Source of the DNA: Bacteroidales bacterium UBA4293
GTDB lineage: Bacteria > Bacteroidota > Bacteroidia > Bacteroidales > Bacteroidaceae
Assembly: GCA_002395835.1 (NCBI GenBank)
Contig: DGVD01000004.1
Span: 96,627-160,626 of the forward strand
DNA: 64,000 nucleotides
Reading direction: 5' to 3'
Under the pieces are notes generated by a model. That model made no database searches. It worked only from the letters and a program-made list of their open reading frames with translations, and had not been told where the DNA came from. Position numbers and translations under genes: made by a program. Shown piece after piece: positions 48,665-56,563 of this stretch. Position 1 is the first letter of the stretch; each line of letters starts with the position of its first letter.

Positions 48665-49648
48665 TTAATCAAATTGGTTTTCTATGATTTCCGTCAGCAC
48701 ATCTTTCATCTCCAGACCGGCAGCACGCACTTGTTGTGGAATGAAGCTGGTGGCTGTCATTCCTGGTGTGGTGTTGATTTCCAGTAGGTTAATTTTATTT
48801 CCTTCGGTAATGATGTAGTCCATGCGGATAATGCCGTTGGCTCCCAATATCTGATAGATGGCTGAATTAATCTTGTGAACTCTGTCTGTGACGTCTTGTG
48901 GTAGACGGGCAGGAGTGATTTCTTGTACTTCACCATTATATTTGGCATTATAGTCAAAGAACTCATTGGCAGGGACCACCTCTGTGATAGGGAGAGGCAC
49001 CTCGTGCTTTTTAGTCTTATAATGACCACAGGAAATCTCTATGCCTTTCATGAATGCTTCAATCATCACTTCTTCTCCTTTTTCCTTCATGGCCAGTTCA
49101 ATGGCTGGTTGGATTTGCTCTGGCGACTTTACTTTGGTCACTCCGAAACTGCTACCTCCTGCATTTGGTTTAATAAAGCAAGGAAGTCCCACACGCTCTA
49201 TTACTTCCTCATTGCTGATGGTCTGCCCTTTACGAATCAGGATAGATTCGCTAACGCTTACCCCCCAACTTTTAAGATACTGATTCAAGGTGAATTTGTT
49301 AAAGGTTAGGGCTTCCACCAATACTCCACTTGTAGAATAAGGAATGCGCATTAGGTCCAGATACCCTTGAAACAGTCCGTTTTCTCCAGGGGTGCCATGT
49401 ATAGTGATGTAACAGTAGTCTGGCTTTACTTTTTTGCCTTCAACTTGGAAAGAGAAGTCGTTCTTGTCTACTGTGGAAAAGGTCCCATCTTCCAGATGTG
49501 CCTCCCAGGTCAGACCCTGGACTTCTATAATGTACACATTGTATTTATCCTTGTCCATGAAAGAATAAATACCTTGTGCAGAACGGAGTGAGACATCATG
49601 CTCAGATGAGTCACCACCAGCTATAATTGCTATATTTCTTTTCATCAT
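48665..49648 (-). CDS. ddl: D-alanine--D-alanine ligase
   Basis: A 327-residue ATP-grasp ligase making D-Ala-D-Ala for peptidoglycan. IAIIAGGDSSEHDVSLRSA (N-terminal, near 5-23), CFIKPNAGGSSFGVTKV (ATP-grasp loop, near 152), and LLEINTTPGMTATSFIPQQ (metal and substrate end, near 290-308) are all present. Its start reads MMKRN, so Met1 or Met2 may be used. It pairs in function with MurF, encoded at 59560. It has its own -7 element just upstream. Confidence 0.93.
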   Translation of the reverse strand: MMKRNIAIIAGGDSSEHDVSLRSAQGIYSFMDKDKYNVYIIEVQGLTWEAHLEDGTFSTVDKNDFSFQVEGKKVKPDYCYITIHGTPGENGLFQGYLDLMRIPYSTSGVLVEALTFNKFTLNQYLKSWGVSVSESILIRKGQTISNEEVIERVGLPCFIKPNAGGSSFGVTKVKSPEQIQPAIELAMKEKGEEVMIEAFMKGIEISCGHYKTKKHEVPLPITEVVPANEFFDYNAKYNGEVQEITPARLPQDVTDRVHKINSAIYQILGANGIIRMDYIITEGNKINLLEINTTPGMTATSFIPQQVRAAGLEMKDVLTEIIENQFD

Positions 49649-49671
49649 CTTATTGCTGAGTCTTTCAGCTA

Positions 49672-49679
49672 CAAATATA
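49672..49679 (-). promoter_or_regulatory. Internal -7 element of ddl
   Basis: TATATTTG on the minus strand (49679-49672), exact to TAnnTTTG, 23 nt before the ddl ATG and just after the rluD stop. Confidence 0.5.
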
Positions 49680-49690
49680 ATAAAATAATA

Positions 49691-50773
49691 CTAGTTGCCT
49701 GCTTTATTTGTAATATAATTTCTCCATCTGGAGATTAGGTCTTGCATATCTTTGGGAAGTTCAGAAGTGAAGAACATCTGCTTTCCTGTACGTGGGTGAA
49801 CAAAACCCAATGTCTTGGCATGTAGTGCCTGACGGGGGCAAGTATCGAAGCAGTTCAGAACAAATTGCCTATAGGATCCAGAAGGGACTCCTTTTAATAT
49901 TTCATTGCCTCCATACCGCTCATCATTGAACAGAACATGTCCGATGCTTTTCATATGAGCACGAATCTGGTGGGTGCGTCCTGTTTCTAGCACACATTTT
50001 ACCAGTGTGACATATCCGAAAGATTCCAAAGTGTAATAATGGGTCACAGCATGTTTCCCGATTTCTGAATCGGGTGGAAAGACAGCCATCTGCATGCGGT
50101 CTTTCGGATTGCGAGCGATGTTCCCCACAATGGTACCTTCCTTTTCATCGAAGGAACCCCAGACTAGGGCATTGTATTCTCGTTGGGTGGTCTTTTGAAA
50201 GAACTGTAGACCCAGATGGGTCTTTGCATCCGGAGTCTTAGCCACCACCAACAATCCAGAGGTGTCCTTGTCTATACGGTGCACTAATCCTACACTGGGG
50301 TCATTGGGGTCATACTTAGGGTCATCCTTTAGGTGGTAAGCTATGGCATTGACCAAGGTACCTGTGTAGTTACCATATCCAGGGTGAACCACTAAGCCTG
50401 CTGGTTTATTTATGACCATAAGGTCTGCATCTTCGTAGACAATGTCAAGTGGAATGTCTTCAGCTATGATCTCATGTTCATACTTAGGACGATCCATCAT
50501 GATGGTAATCAAGTCGTTGCCCTTGACTTTATAGCTACTCTTTACCACTTTCCCATTGGCCATGACAAATCCGGCATCAGCTGCCATCTGAACGCGGTTA
50601 CGGGAAAATCCGGGTAGCTTTTCCGTTATATATTTGTCAACGCGCATGGGGGATTGTCCCCGGTCTACTTGAAATCGGAAATGTTCATAGAGCTGAGTGG
50701 TTTCTTCACCATCCACCCAGTCGTCTTCTTCAGAAAGTTCGGGATCTATCAGTTGGTCGTCTTCAGTGATCAT
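49691..50773 (-). CDS. rluD: Ribosomal large-subunit pseudouridine synthase, RluD family
   Basis: The enzyme makes pseudouridines in 23S rRNA (helix 69 in E. coli RluD). An S4 RNA-binding domain (about 40-90: MRVDKYITEKLPGFSRNRVQ) precedes the catalytic domain, whose motif is VHRIDKDTSGLLVVAKT with the nucleophilic Asp. I start at ATG 50773 (MITEDDQLIDPELSEEDD), one base after the PASTA gene's stop, giving 360 residues; in-frame ATGs at 50791, 50803 and 50827 lie within that gene and are possible. The acidic N-terminal tail is unusual but common in this lineage. Confidence 0.88.
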   Translation of the reverse strand: MITEDDQLIDPELSEEDDWVDGEETTQLYEHFRFQVDRGQSPMRVDKYITEKLPGFSRNRVQMAADAGFVMANGKVVKSSYKVKGNDLITIMMDRPKYEHEIIAEDIPLDIVYEDADLMVINKPAGLVVHPGYGNYTGTLVNAIAYHLKDDPKYDPNDPSVGLVHRIDKDTSGLLVVAKTPDAKTHLGLQFFQKTTQREYNALVWGSFDEKEGTIVGNIARNPKDRMQMAVFPPDSEIGKHAVTHYYTLESFGYVTLVKCVLETGRTHQIRAHMKSIGHVLFNDERYGGNEILKGVPSGSYRQFVLNCFDTCPRQALHAKTLGFVHPRTGKQMFFTSELPKDMQDLISRWRNYITNKAGN

Positions 50774-50774
50774 A

Positions 50775-51425
50775 TCAGTATTCGTTCTCATTGAATCCGT
50801 CATCACTGAGGCTTTCAGAGTAATCACCTACATCGTGGATACTGTATTGGATACTATCATTCTCTCCACTATATAGTCCTGTTCCAACTACCAATGTTAA
50901 GATGGCATCGCTTGGAACACGATCACCTGCAAAGACTTTTTTCCCATTGATTTTGATGGCATAAACCCAATCTTTTTCTCCATCGATAGGTTCCACTGGT
51001 CCCATCTTGAATCCCATGGCTCTTAGTTTAACCTGTGCTTGACGAACGGAAGAATTGTCGGCCAAATCAGGCAGTGCACGGGTAGGGGCACTTGCCGCAT
51101 TTACGGTCAGATAAATGGTTCTGCTGCTCTTGACTACTGCTCCTGCTTTAGGTGTTTGGTCCAAGACGGTTCCAGCCCCCAAGCCTTTAACGTATTGAGA
51201 GTCTACTACCAGGGCGTTTAGGTCTTCATTGTCTAGCCTGTCCCGAGCCGCCTCATAGCTCATACCAGTCACATCGGGAACGGACACTCCCTCCCCATGG
51301 TGTGTGTATAGGTCTAAAGCCCAGAGTGAAAGGATGATCATAACTATGATAAATGCAAAATATCCAAAGAAATGCATCCAAAATTCAGCGCTTTTGAGTC
51401 TATATAGAATGTGTTTGAAGTCCAT
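50775..51425 (-). CDS. PASTA-domain membrane protein
   Basis: A 216-residue protein with a short cytoplasmic start, one transmembrane helix at about 17-40 (HFFGYFAFIIVMIILSLWAL) and PASTA repeats outside: VSVPDVTGMSYEAARDRLDN (about 48-115), then ALPDLADNSSVRQAQVKLRA (about 120-190). PASTA domains bind peptidoglycan fragments or beta-lactams in kinases and penicillin-binding proteins; no kinase or transpeptidase domain is attached here. Next to rluD and ddl it may report on or tether to the cell wall. It has a -7 element 19 nt upstream. Confidence 0.85.
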   Translation of the reverse strand: MDFKHILYRLKSAEFWMHFFGYFAFIIVMIILSLWALDLYTHHGEGVSVPDVTGMSYEAARDRLDNEDLNALVVDSQYVKGLGAGTVLDQTPKAGAVVKSSRTIYLTVNAASAPTRALPDLADNSSVRQAQVKLRAMGFKMGPVEPIDGEKDWVYAIKINGKKVFAGDRVPSDAILTLVVGTGLYSGENDSIQYSIHDVGDYSESLSDDGFNENEY

Positions 51426-51443
51426 ACCTTATTAATTATGGAG

Positions 51444-51451
51444 CAAAGATA
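51444..51451 (-). promoter_or_regulatory. -7 element of the PASTA-rluD operon
   Basis: TATCTTTG on the minus strand (51451-51444), exact to TAnnTTTG. Confidence 0.55.
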
Positions 51452-51490
51452 GTGCAAACGAGTTGAATAACGAAATATTTTAGGAAAAAA

Positions 51491-51523
51491 CAAAAAGAAG
51501 CAAAGACTGTGCCTTTACTTCTT
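51491..51523 (-). terminator. Terminator after rpmH
   Basis: On the minus strand AAGAAGTAAAG pairs with CTTTGCTTCTT (one G-U pair) around GCACAGT, followed by a T run. Confidence 0.65.
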
Positions 51524-51578
51524 TCTGTATTTAATCCAATGAATTTGTTCTGGATAAGATGAGTCTTCAAATTAGGAA

Positions 51579-51746
51579 TTACTTCTTATTCTGCACTCCG
51601 TTAAACTCATCAGAAACGGTCAGTTTCTTACGACCCTTAGCACGACGGCTTGCCAACACGCGACGGCCATTTGCTGTTGCCATTCTTTCACGGAAACCAT
51701 GCTTGTTCTTTCTTCTTCTGTTAGAAGGCTGGAATGTTCTTTTCAT
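51579..51746 (-). CDS. rpmH: 50S ribosomal protein L34
   Basis: A 55-residue, very basic ribosomal protein starting MKRTFQPSNRRRKNKHGFRE and continuing MATANGRRVLASRRAKGRKK, the universal L34 sequence, with a short extension ending FNGVQNKK. It is a component of the large ribosomal subunit. It has a consensus promoter and terminator of its own. In many bacteria rpmH lies near dnaA and rnpA; here neither is adjacent, the neighbours being efp and a PASTA protein. Confidence 0.97.
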   Translation of the reverse strand: MKRTFQPSNRRRKNKHGFRERMATANGRRVLASRRAKGRKKLTVSDEFNGVQNKK

Positions 51747-51789
51747 CTTTATATACTGTTTTTACGTTATTAATCACGGATTTGGGCTG

Positions 51790-51821
51790 CAAAATTAGGC
51801 TATTTTTTCAAATTCTCCAAA
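51790..51821 (-). promoter_or_regulatory. Promoter of rpmH
   Basis: On the minus strand TTTG (51821-51818), 20 nt, TAATTTTG (51797-51790): a full match to the Bacteroides consensus. Confidence 0.75.
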
Positions 51822-51847
51822 TCTTAAGTCATTTTTAGACAAAAGTT

Positions 51848-51879
51848 TTTGCGATTTTAACCGAATTCCACTACTTTTG
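51848..51879 (+). promoter_or_regulatory. Promoter of efp
   Basis: TTTG (51848-51851), 20 nt, TACTTTTG (51872-51879), giving a leader of about 50 nt before ATG 51935. It is divergent from, and 27 bp from, the rpmH promoter. Confidence 0.75.
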
Positions 51880-51934
51880 CACTCGAAAAGAGACTAATAA
51901 TAGATTATTTTCATTATAAAATATCAAGAACAAT

Positions 51935-52501
51935 ATGATTAATGCACAAGACATTAAGATCGGAACAGCTATCCGTATGGACGGTAATCTTTACTTCTGT
52001 ATTGACTTCCTCCATGTAAAACCAGGTAAAGGAAACACCTTCATGCGTACCAAACTGAAGAATGTAGTTGATGGTCGCGTATTGGAGCGTCGTTTTAATA
52101 TTGGTGAAAAGTTGGAGGATGTAAGAGTTGAGCGTCGTCCATATCAGTATCTGTATCAGGAGGGTGATGATTTCATTTTCATGAACCAGGAGACTTATGA
52201 GCAAATTCCTATCGCAAAGGCACTCATCACTGGTGTGGATTACATGAAGGAAGGTGATATAGTTGATGTAGTTTCTGATGCTTCTACTGAAACTGTTTTG
52301 TTTGCTGAAATGCCAATCAAGACTGTTTTGAAGATCACTTACACAGAGCCAGGTCTGAAGGGTGATACAGCTACTAACGCAACTAAACCTGCTACAGTTG
52401 AAACTGGTGCTACTGTACGAGTACCATTGTTTATCAACGAGGGAGAGCTTATTGAAATTGACACTCGTGATGGCTCTTACCAAAATCGTGTAAAGGCTTA
52501 A
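51935..52501 (+). CDS. efp: Elongation factor P
   Basis: A 188-residue translation factor that rescues ribosomes stalled on polyproline. Three beta-barrel domains: KOW-like N-terminal (1-64) with HVKPGKGNTFMRTK, where the Lys in PGKG is the residue modified in many bacteria; the central OB domain (about 68-128); and the C-terminal OB domain ending DTRDGSYQNRVKA. Full length. No epmA/epmB modification genes are near. Own promoter and terminator. Confidence 0.96.
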   Translation: MINAQDIKIGTAIRMDGNLYFCIDFLHVKPGKGNTFMRTKLKNVVDGRVLERRFNIGEKLEDVRVERRPYQYLYQEGDDFIFMNQETYEQIPIAKALITGVDYMKEGDIVDVVSDASTETVLFAEMPIKTVLKITYTEPGLKGDTATNATKPATVETGATVRVPLFINEGELIEIDTRDGSYQNRVKA

Positions 52502-52520
52502 ATGTAAATTACAATGGCAT

Positions 52521-52556
52521 AAAAAAGGGACAAGGTTTTTACTTGTCCCTTTTTTG
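52521..52556 (+). terminator. Terminator after efp
   Basis: GGGACAAG pairs with CTTGTCCC around GTTTTTA, flanked by A6 and T6. Confidence 0.85.
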
Positions 52557-52570
52557 TTTTCCATCCATAG

Positions 52571-52602
52571 TTTGGTAGCAAATTCTTTTTTTCTTAATTT
52601 TG
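52571..52602 (+). promoter_or_regulatory. Promoter of the glycosyltransferase-lpxH operon
   Basis: TTTG (52571-52574), 20 nt, TAATTTTG (52595-52602), 21 nt before ATG 52624. Confidence 0.75.
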
Positions 52603-52623
52603 TGCCCATATTGGAAGTTGTAG

Positions 52624-53658
52624 ATGAAGTACTCACTGATTATACCTGTATATAATCGTCCTGATGAGGTGGATGAACTGTTAGAGAGTCTTACGCACCA
52701 GTCCTTGAATGATTTTGAGGTTCTAGTTGTGGAAGATGGTTCTGCTGTGCCTTGTAAGGAGGTGGTGGAGCGTTATGCCGATAGATTGGATGTGAAGTAT
52801 TTCGTGAAGCCGAATTCTGGACCAGGAATGAGCCGTAACTTCGGGGCTGAGCGTGCTCAAGGAGAATACTTCATCGTGTTGGACTCCGACTGTGTGATTC
52901 CTCCAGACTACTTGAAGGCAGTGGAAACAGAACTACAGCGTGAACCTGCTGATGCCTTTGGCGGCCCAGATCGTGCCCATGAATCGTTCACTCCAGTGCA
53001 GAAGTCCATCAACTATTCCATGACTTCTTTCTTTACTACTGGAGGCATCCGGGGAGGAAAGAAAAAAATGGACAAATTCTATCCACGTAGCTTCAACATG
53101 GGTATTCGTTCCGATGTGTACAAGGCATTAGGTGGCTTTTCTAAGATGCGTTTTGGTGAGGATATAGATTTTAGTATTCGAATCTTCAAAGGAGGCTATC
53201 GTTGTCGCTTATTCCCTGAAGCCTGGGTATGGCACAAGCGCCGTACTGATTTTACAAAGTTCTTCCGTCAGGTACATAATTCGGGTATAGCCCGTATTCA
53301 TCTTTTCAAGAAATATCCTGATAGTTTGAAAATTGTACATATTCTACCAGCGTTGTTCACTGTAGGGTGTATAGGTTTGGTTGGCTTGGCTGCCATATTT
53401 GGGGTATTAGCTGCCTGTGGGTTTAAGATTTGTAATACATTGTGGTGGATATGTTTGGTACCCATTTTGTTGTATGGCTTGTTGGTGTTCATCGATTCCT
53501 CCATCCAGAATCGGAGTTTGAAGATAGGTCTTTTGTCTATCGAAGCCTCTTTCATTCAGTTGATAGGATATGGAACAGGTTTCTTGAGGGCTTGGTGGGC
53601 GCGTTGCGTGAGGAAGGAAGCAGAATTTACTGCTTTTGAACATAATTTTTATAAGTGA
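52624..53658 (+). CDS. Family 2 glycosyltransferase, membrane-anchored
   Basis: A 344-residue GT-A fold enzyme. MKYSLIIPVYNRPDEVDELL begins the nucleotide-sugar domain; VVEDGSAVP and VLDSDCVIPPDYL carry the metal/nucleotide acidic residues (DxD-like, near 90); RSFNMGIRSDVY and RFGEDIDFSIRI are further family marks, with the ED pair as likely base. The C-terminus has about two transmembrane helices (about 238-292). It probably adds a sugar to a lipid or cell-surface glycan at the inner membrane. radC overlaps its stop by 4 nt. Confidence 0.86.
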   Translation: MKYSLIIPVYNRPDEVDELLESLTHQSLNDFEVLVVEDGSAVPCKEVVERYADRLDVKYFVKPNSGPGMSRNFGAERAQGEYFIVLDSDCVIPPDYLKAVETELQREPADAFGGPDRAHESFTPVQKSINYSMTSFFTTGGIRGGKKKMDKFYPRSFNMGIRSDVYKALGGFSKMRFGEDIDFSIRIFKGGYRCRLFPEAWVWHKRRTDFTKFFRQVHNSGIARIHLFKKYPDSLKIVHILPALFTVGCIGLVGLAAIFGVLAACGFKICNTLWWICLVPILLYGLLVFIDSSIQNRSLKIGLLSIEASFIQLIGYGTGFLRAWWARCVRKEAEFTAFEHNFYK

Positions 53659-54353
53659 AAGAACAGCAAAGAAGAATCAGCATTAACCACTGGGCAGAGG
53701 CCGACCGCCCCCGAGAAAAAATGGCAGAAAGAGGAATTTCTGCTCTTACCGATGTAGAACTGCTGGCTATCCTGATTGGAACAGGAACAAAAGAAGAAAG
53801 TGCAGTGGAGCTCATGCGCAGAGTCCTTTCAGATTGCAACAATAATCTGAATACTCTAGCAAAGAAGGAAGTCGATGATTTATGTGGCTATAAAGGTTTA
53901 GGACATGTAAAGGCCAGTATTATCAAGGTGGCTTTGGAGCTGGGCAAACGTCGGAATTCGGAAGAGAAAAAAGAACGTTTACGTTTAGGAAGTTCGGTTG
54001 AGATCTATGAATATTTGTTGCCTCGTATGCAGGACCTTTCTCATGAAGAATGTTGGATTGTACTGCTAAATAATAATCTAAGGGTAATTGACACAGTGCG
54101 TATCAGCGTAGGTGGATGGAATGAAACCTTGGTCGATGTCCGAATGATTTTGCGGGAGGCACTTTTGAAACGGGCTACACTTGTCGTTCTAAGTCATAAT
54201 CATCCGTCGGGGAACACTAAACCTAGTATCGATGATGACCAACTGACGGAACGGGTAAAGAAAGCATGTGAAATAATGTCTGTGAAGCTTCTAGACCATA
54301 TTATTATAACTGATGGAGCTTACTTTAGTTATTGTGATGAAGGAAAATTATGA
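53655..54353 (+). CDS. radC: RadC-like JAB-domain protein
   Basis: A 232-residue protein with a GTG start overlapping the previous stop (GTGA). The N-terminal helix-hairpin-helix-like part (about 1-90: LTDVELLAILIGTGTKEESA, GYKGLGHVKASIIK) is followed by an MPN/JAB metalloprotease-like domain with LSHNHPSGNTKPSIDDDQLT, the HxHx(n)SxxD zinc site. Despite the name, a direct role in DNA repair is doubtful. Complete length for the family. Confidence 0.9.
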   Translation: MKEQQRRISINHWAEADRPREKMAERGISALTDVELLAILIGTGTKEESAVELMRRVLSDCNNNLNTLAKKEVDDLCGYKGLGHVKASIIKVALELGKRRNSEEKKERLRLGSSVEIYEYLLPRMQDLSHEECWIVLLNNNLRVIDTVRISVGGWNETLVDVRMILREALLKRATLVVLSHNHPSGNTKPSIDDDQLTERVKKACEIMSVKLLDHIIITDGAYFSYCDEGKL

Positions 54354-54661
54354 CTAAATTTGAATTGGAAGAAAGAATCGTAGAGGTGTTGAAGACCGTC
54401 TTTGACCCTGAGATTCCGGTAAATATTTACGACTTGGGCCTTATCTACAAAGTGGATGTGGACGATGAATTTAATGTAGTTGTCGATATGACACTGACTG
54501 CACCCAATTGTCCGGCTGCAGATTTCATAATGGAAGATGTTCGCTTGAAACTTGAGAACATCACAGGTGTGAAGTCGGCAGTGGTAAATCTGGTCTTTGA
54601 ACCGGAATGGGATAAGGACATGATGTCGGATGAAGCGAAACTTGAATTAGGATTTATGTAA
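54350..54661 (+). CDS. SufT/MIP18-like DUF59 protein
   Basis: A 103-residue DUF59 protein: VLKTVFDPEIPVNIYDLGLI and MTLTAPNCPAADFIMEDV, with the conserved Cys in the TAPNCP motif. Family members help mature Fe-S proteins or, as PaaD, assist a ring oxygenase; here Fe-S assembly is the likely role. It overlaps radC by 4 nt and is 2 nt from lpxH. No other suf genes are nearby. Confidence 0.88.
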   Translation: MTKFELEERIVEVLKTVFDPEIPVNIYDLGLIYKVDVDDEFNVVVDMTLTAPNCPAADFIMEDVRLKLENITGVKSAVVNLVFEPEWDKDMMSDEAKLELGFM

Positions 54662-54663
54662 TA

Positions 54664-55431
54664 ATGGGTAAGAACATCTATTTTCTGTCTGATGCACATT
54701 TGGGCTCACGTGCCATAGAGCATGGTAGAACCCAAGAGCGTCGTCTTGTCAACTTTCTTGACAACATCAAGAATCATGCAGAGGCAGTCTATCTGCTTGG
54801 AGACATGTTTGATTTCTGGTTTGAGTACAAGACCGTAGTTCCGAAGGGTTTTACTCGTTTCCTGGGTAAGATCAGTGAACTTACCGACAGAGGAGTAGAA
54901 GTGCACTTCTTTACAGGAAACCACGACATGTGGTGTGGTGATTACTTGGAGAAGGAGTGTGGGGTTATCTTGCATCGTAAACCTATTACAGTGGAATTGC
55001 ATGGGAAACTTTTTTATCTGGCACATGGTGATGGGTTAGGTGACAAGGATGTTAAGTTCCGTTTTTTGCGTGCAGTCTTCCATAATAAAATTTGCCAGAG
55101 TTTGTATGCTGCAGTTCACCCTCGTTGGGGAGTGGACCTTGGACTTTTTTGGGCTAAACATAGTAGGCTGAAACGTGCTGGTGGAAGAGAGGAAGAATAT
55201 AAAGGAGAGGACAAGGAGTATTTGGTTCAATATGCAAAGCAGTATTTAAAAACTCATCCGGATATTAATTATTTTATCTTTGGGCATAGGCATATTGAAC
55301 TGGATCTTTCTTTGGGTCGTGAATCTCGTTTAATGATATTGGGTGACTGGATTAATGAATTCTCTTTTGCAGTTTTCGATGGTGAACACATGTTCCTGGA
55401 AGAGTTCATCGAAGGAGAAAGCAAATTGTAA
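54664..55431 (+). CDS. lpxH: UDP-2,3-diacylglucosamine diphosphatase
   Basis: A 255-residue calcineurin-like phosphoesterase for lipid A synthesis, cutting UDP-2,3-diacylglucosamine to lipid X and UMP at the inner membrane. Metal ligands: FLSDAHLGS (near 8-16), LLGDMFDFWFEY (near 45), FFTGNHDMWCG (near 82), LAHGDGLGDKD (near 122) and FGHRHIELDL (near 206). The pattern and length match the LpxH form found in Bacteroidota. It ends the GT2-radC-DUF59-lpxH operon. Confidence 0.9.
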   Translation: MGKNIYFLSDAHLGSRAIEHGRTQERRLVNFLDNIKNHAEAVYLLGDMFDFWFEYKTVVPKGFTRFLGKISELTDRGVEVHFFTGNHDMWCGDYLEKECGVILHRKPITVELHGKLFYLAHGDGLGDKDVKFRFLRAVFHNKICQSLYAAVHPRWGVDLGLFWAKHSRLKRAGGREEEYKGEDKEYLVQYAKQYLKTHPDINYFIFGHRHIELDLSLGRESRLMILGDWINEFSFAVFDGEHMFLEEFIEGESKL

Positions 55432-55487
55432 GGAGAAAAACTTCATAAATAATTTCTTATTTGTCATGTTATTATGGCAAATTTGAG

Positions 55488-55495
55488 TAAATTTG
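55488..55495 (+). promoter_or_regulatory. -7 element of pta-ackA
   Basis: TAAATTTG, exact to TAnnTTTG, 38 nt before ATG 55534. A TTTG lies 24 nt upstream, longer than the usual spacer. Confidence 0.6.
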
Positions 55496-55533
55496 CATGA
55501 TTAATCGAAGTATTTTCAAATAAAGCATATAAC

Positions 55534-56541
55534 ATGGATTTAGTAAGTCAAATTATTGCGCGAGCAAAGGCAAACAAGCAGCGCATTGTGCTCCCAGAGG
55601 CAGAAGAGGAGCGCACCTTGATTGCAGCCGACCGTGTTCTGGCTGATGACATAGCAGATCTGATTCTGATTGGTAACCCAGATAAGGTGGCAGCTCTAGC
55701 TAAGGAGCATAACCTGACTCATTTGGATAAGGCAACACTGATTGACCCTGAAAATTGTGAAAAAAGTGAGGAATATGCTCAGTTGCTGGCAGAACTCCGT
55801 AAGAAGAAGGGAATGACGATAGAAGAGGCTCGAAAGTTGGTAAAGAACCCATTGTATCTGGGCTGTATGATTATCAAGACCAATGGGGCTGATGGTCAGA
55901 TTTCTGGTGCATTGAGTACCACCGGAGATACCTTGCGTCCAGCATTGCAGATTATTAAGACAGCTCCAGGAATCACTTGCGTTTCTGGTGCCATGCTTCT
56001 CATTACTAAGAAACCTGAATATGGAGAGAATGGTATTCTGGTAGTGGGAGATGTAGCTGTAACTCCAGTTCCTGATGCTGATCAATTATCACAGATTGCT
56101 ATTTGCACAGCACAGACAGCTAAAAGTGTAGCAGGATTTGAAGACCCACGAGTTGCTATGTTGAGTTTCTCTACTAAAGGCAGTGCTAAGCATGAAGTAG
56201 TGGACAAGGTGGTTGAGGCTCTACGTCTGGCAAAGGAAAAGGATCCTTCTTTGAAGATTGATGGTGAATTGCAAGCTGATGCAGCTCTGGTTCCTTCTGT
56301 AGGTAAGAAGAAGGCTCCAGGAAGTGATATTGCTGGTAAAGCAAACGTTCTGGTATTCCCTAATCTGGAAGTTGGAAATATCGGATACAAAATGGTACAA
56401 CGTCTTGGTGATGCCGAGGCCCTTGGTCCTATACTTCAAGGTATTGCACGTCCTGTCAATGACTTAAGCCGTGGATGTTCTGTTGAGGATATCTATAAGA
56501 TGGTAGCTATTACGGCTTGCCAGGCTATGGATGCTAAATAA
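55534..56541 (+). CDS. pta: Phosphate acetyltransferase
   Basis: A 335-residue enzyme converting acetyl-CoA and phosphate to acetyl phosphate. It is the short form made of the PTA catalytic domain only: IVLPEAEEERTLIAADRVL, MTIEEARKLVKNPLYLGCMI, SGALSTTGDTLRPALQIIKT, FSTKGSAKHEVVDKV and NVLVFPNLEVGNIGYKMVQR. With ackA, 22 nt downstream, it makes acetate and ATP, the main substrate-level energy step in Bacteroidales fermentation. Codon bias is that of a well expressed gene. Confidence 0.95.
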   Translation: MDLVSQIIARAKANKQRIVLPEAEEERTLIAADRVLADDIADLILIGNPDKVAALAKEHNLTHLDKATLIDPENCEKSEEYAQLLAELRKKKGMTIEEARKLVKNPLYLGCMIIKTNGADGQISGALSTTGDTLRPALQIIKTAPGITCVSGAMLLITKKPEYGENGILVVGDVAVTPVPDADQLSQIAICTAQTAKSVAGFEDPRVAMLSFSTKGSAKHEVVDKVVEALRLAKEKDPSLKIDGELQADAALVPSVGKKKAPGSDIAGKANVLVFPNLEVGNIGYKMVQRLGDAEALGPILQGIARPVNDLSRGCSVEDIYKMVAITACQAMDAK

Positions 56542-56563
56542 TTAATCTCAAATAAAGATAAAC

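Noticed and set aside
51914..52636. 240-codon frame antisense to efp
   Set aside because: efp on the other strand is certain, has a consensus promoter, and the antisense product is Ser/Thr/Ile/Leu-rich without any domain.
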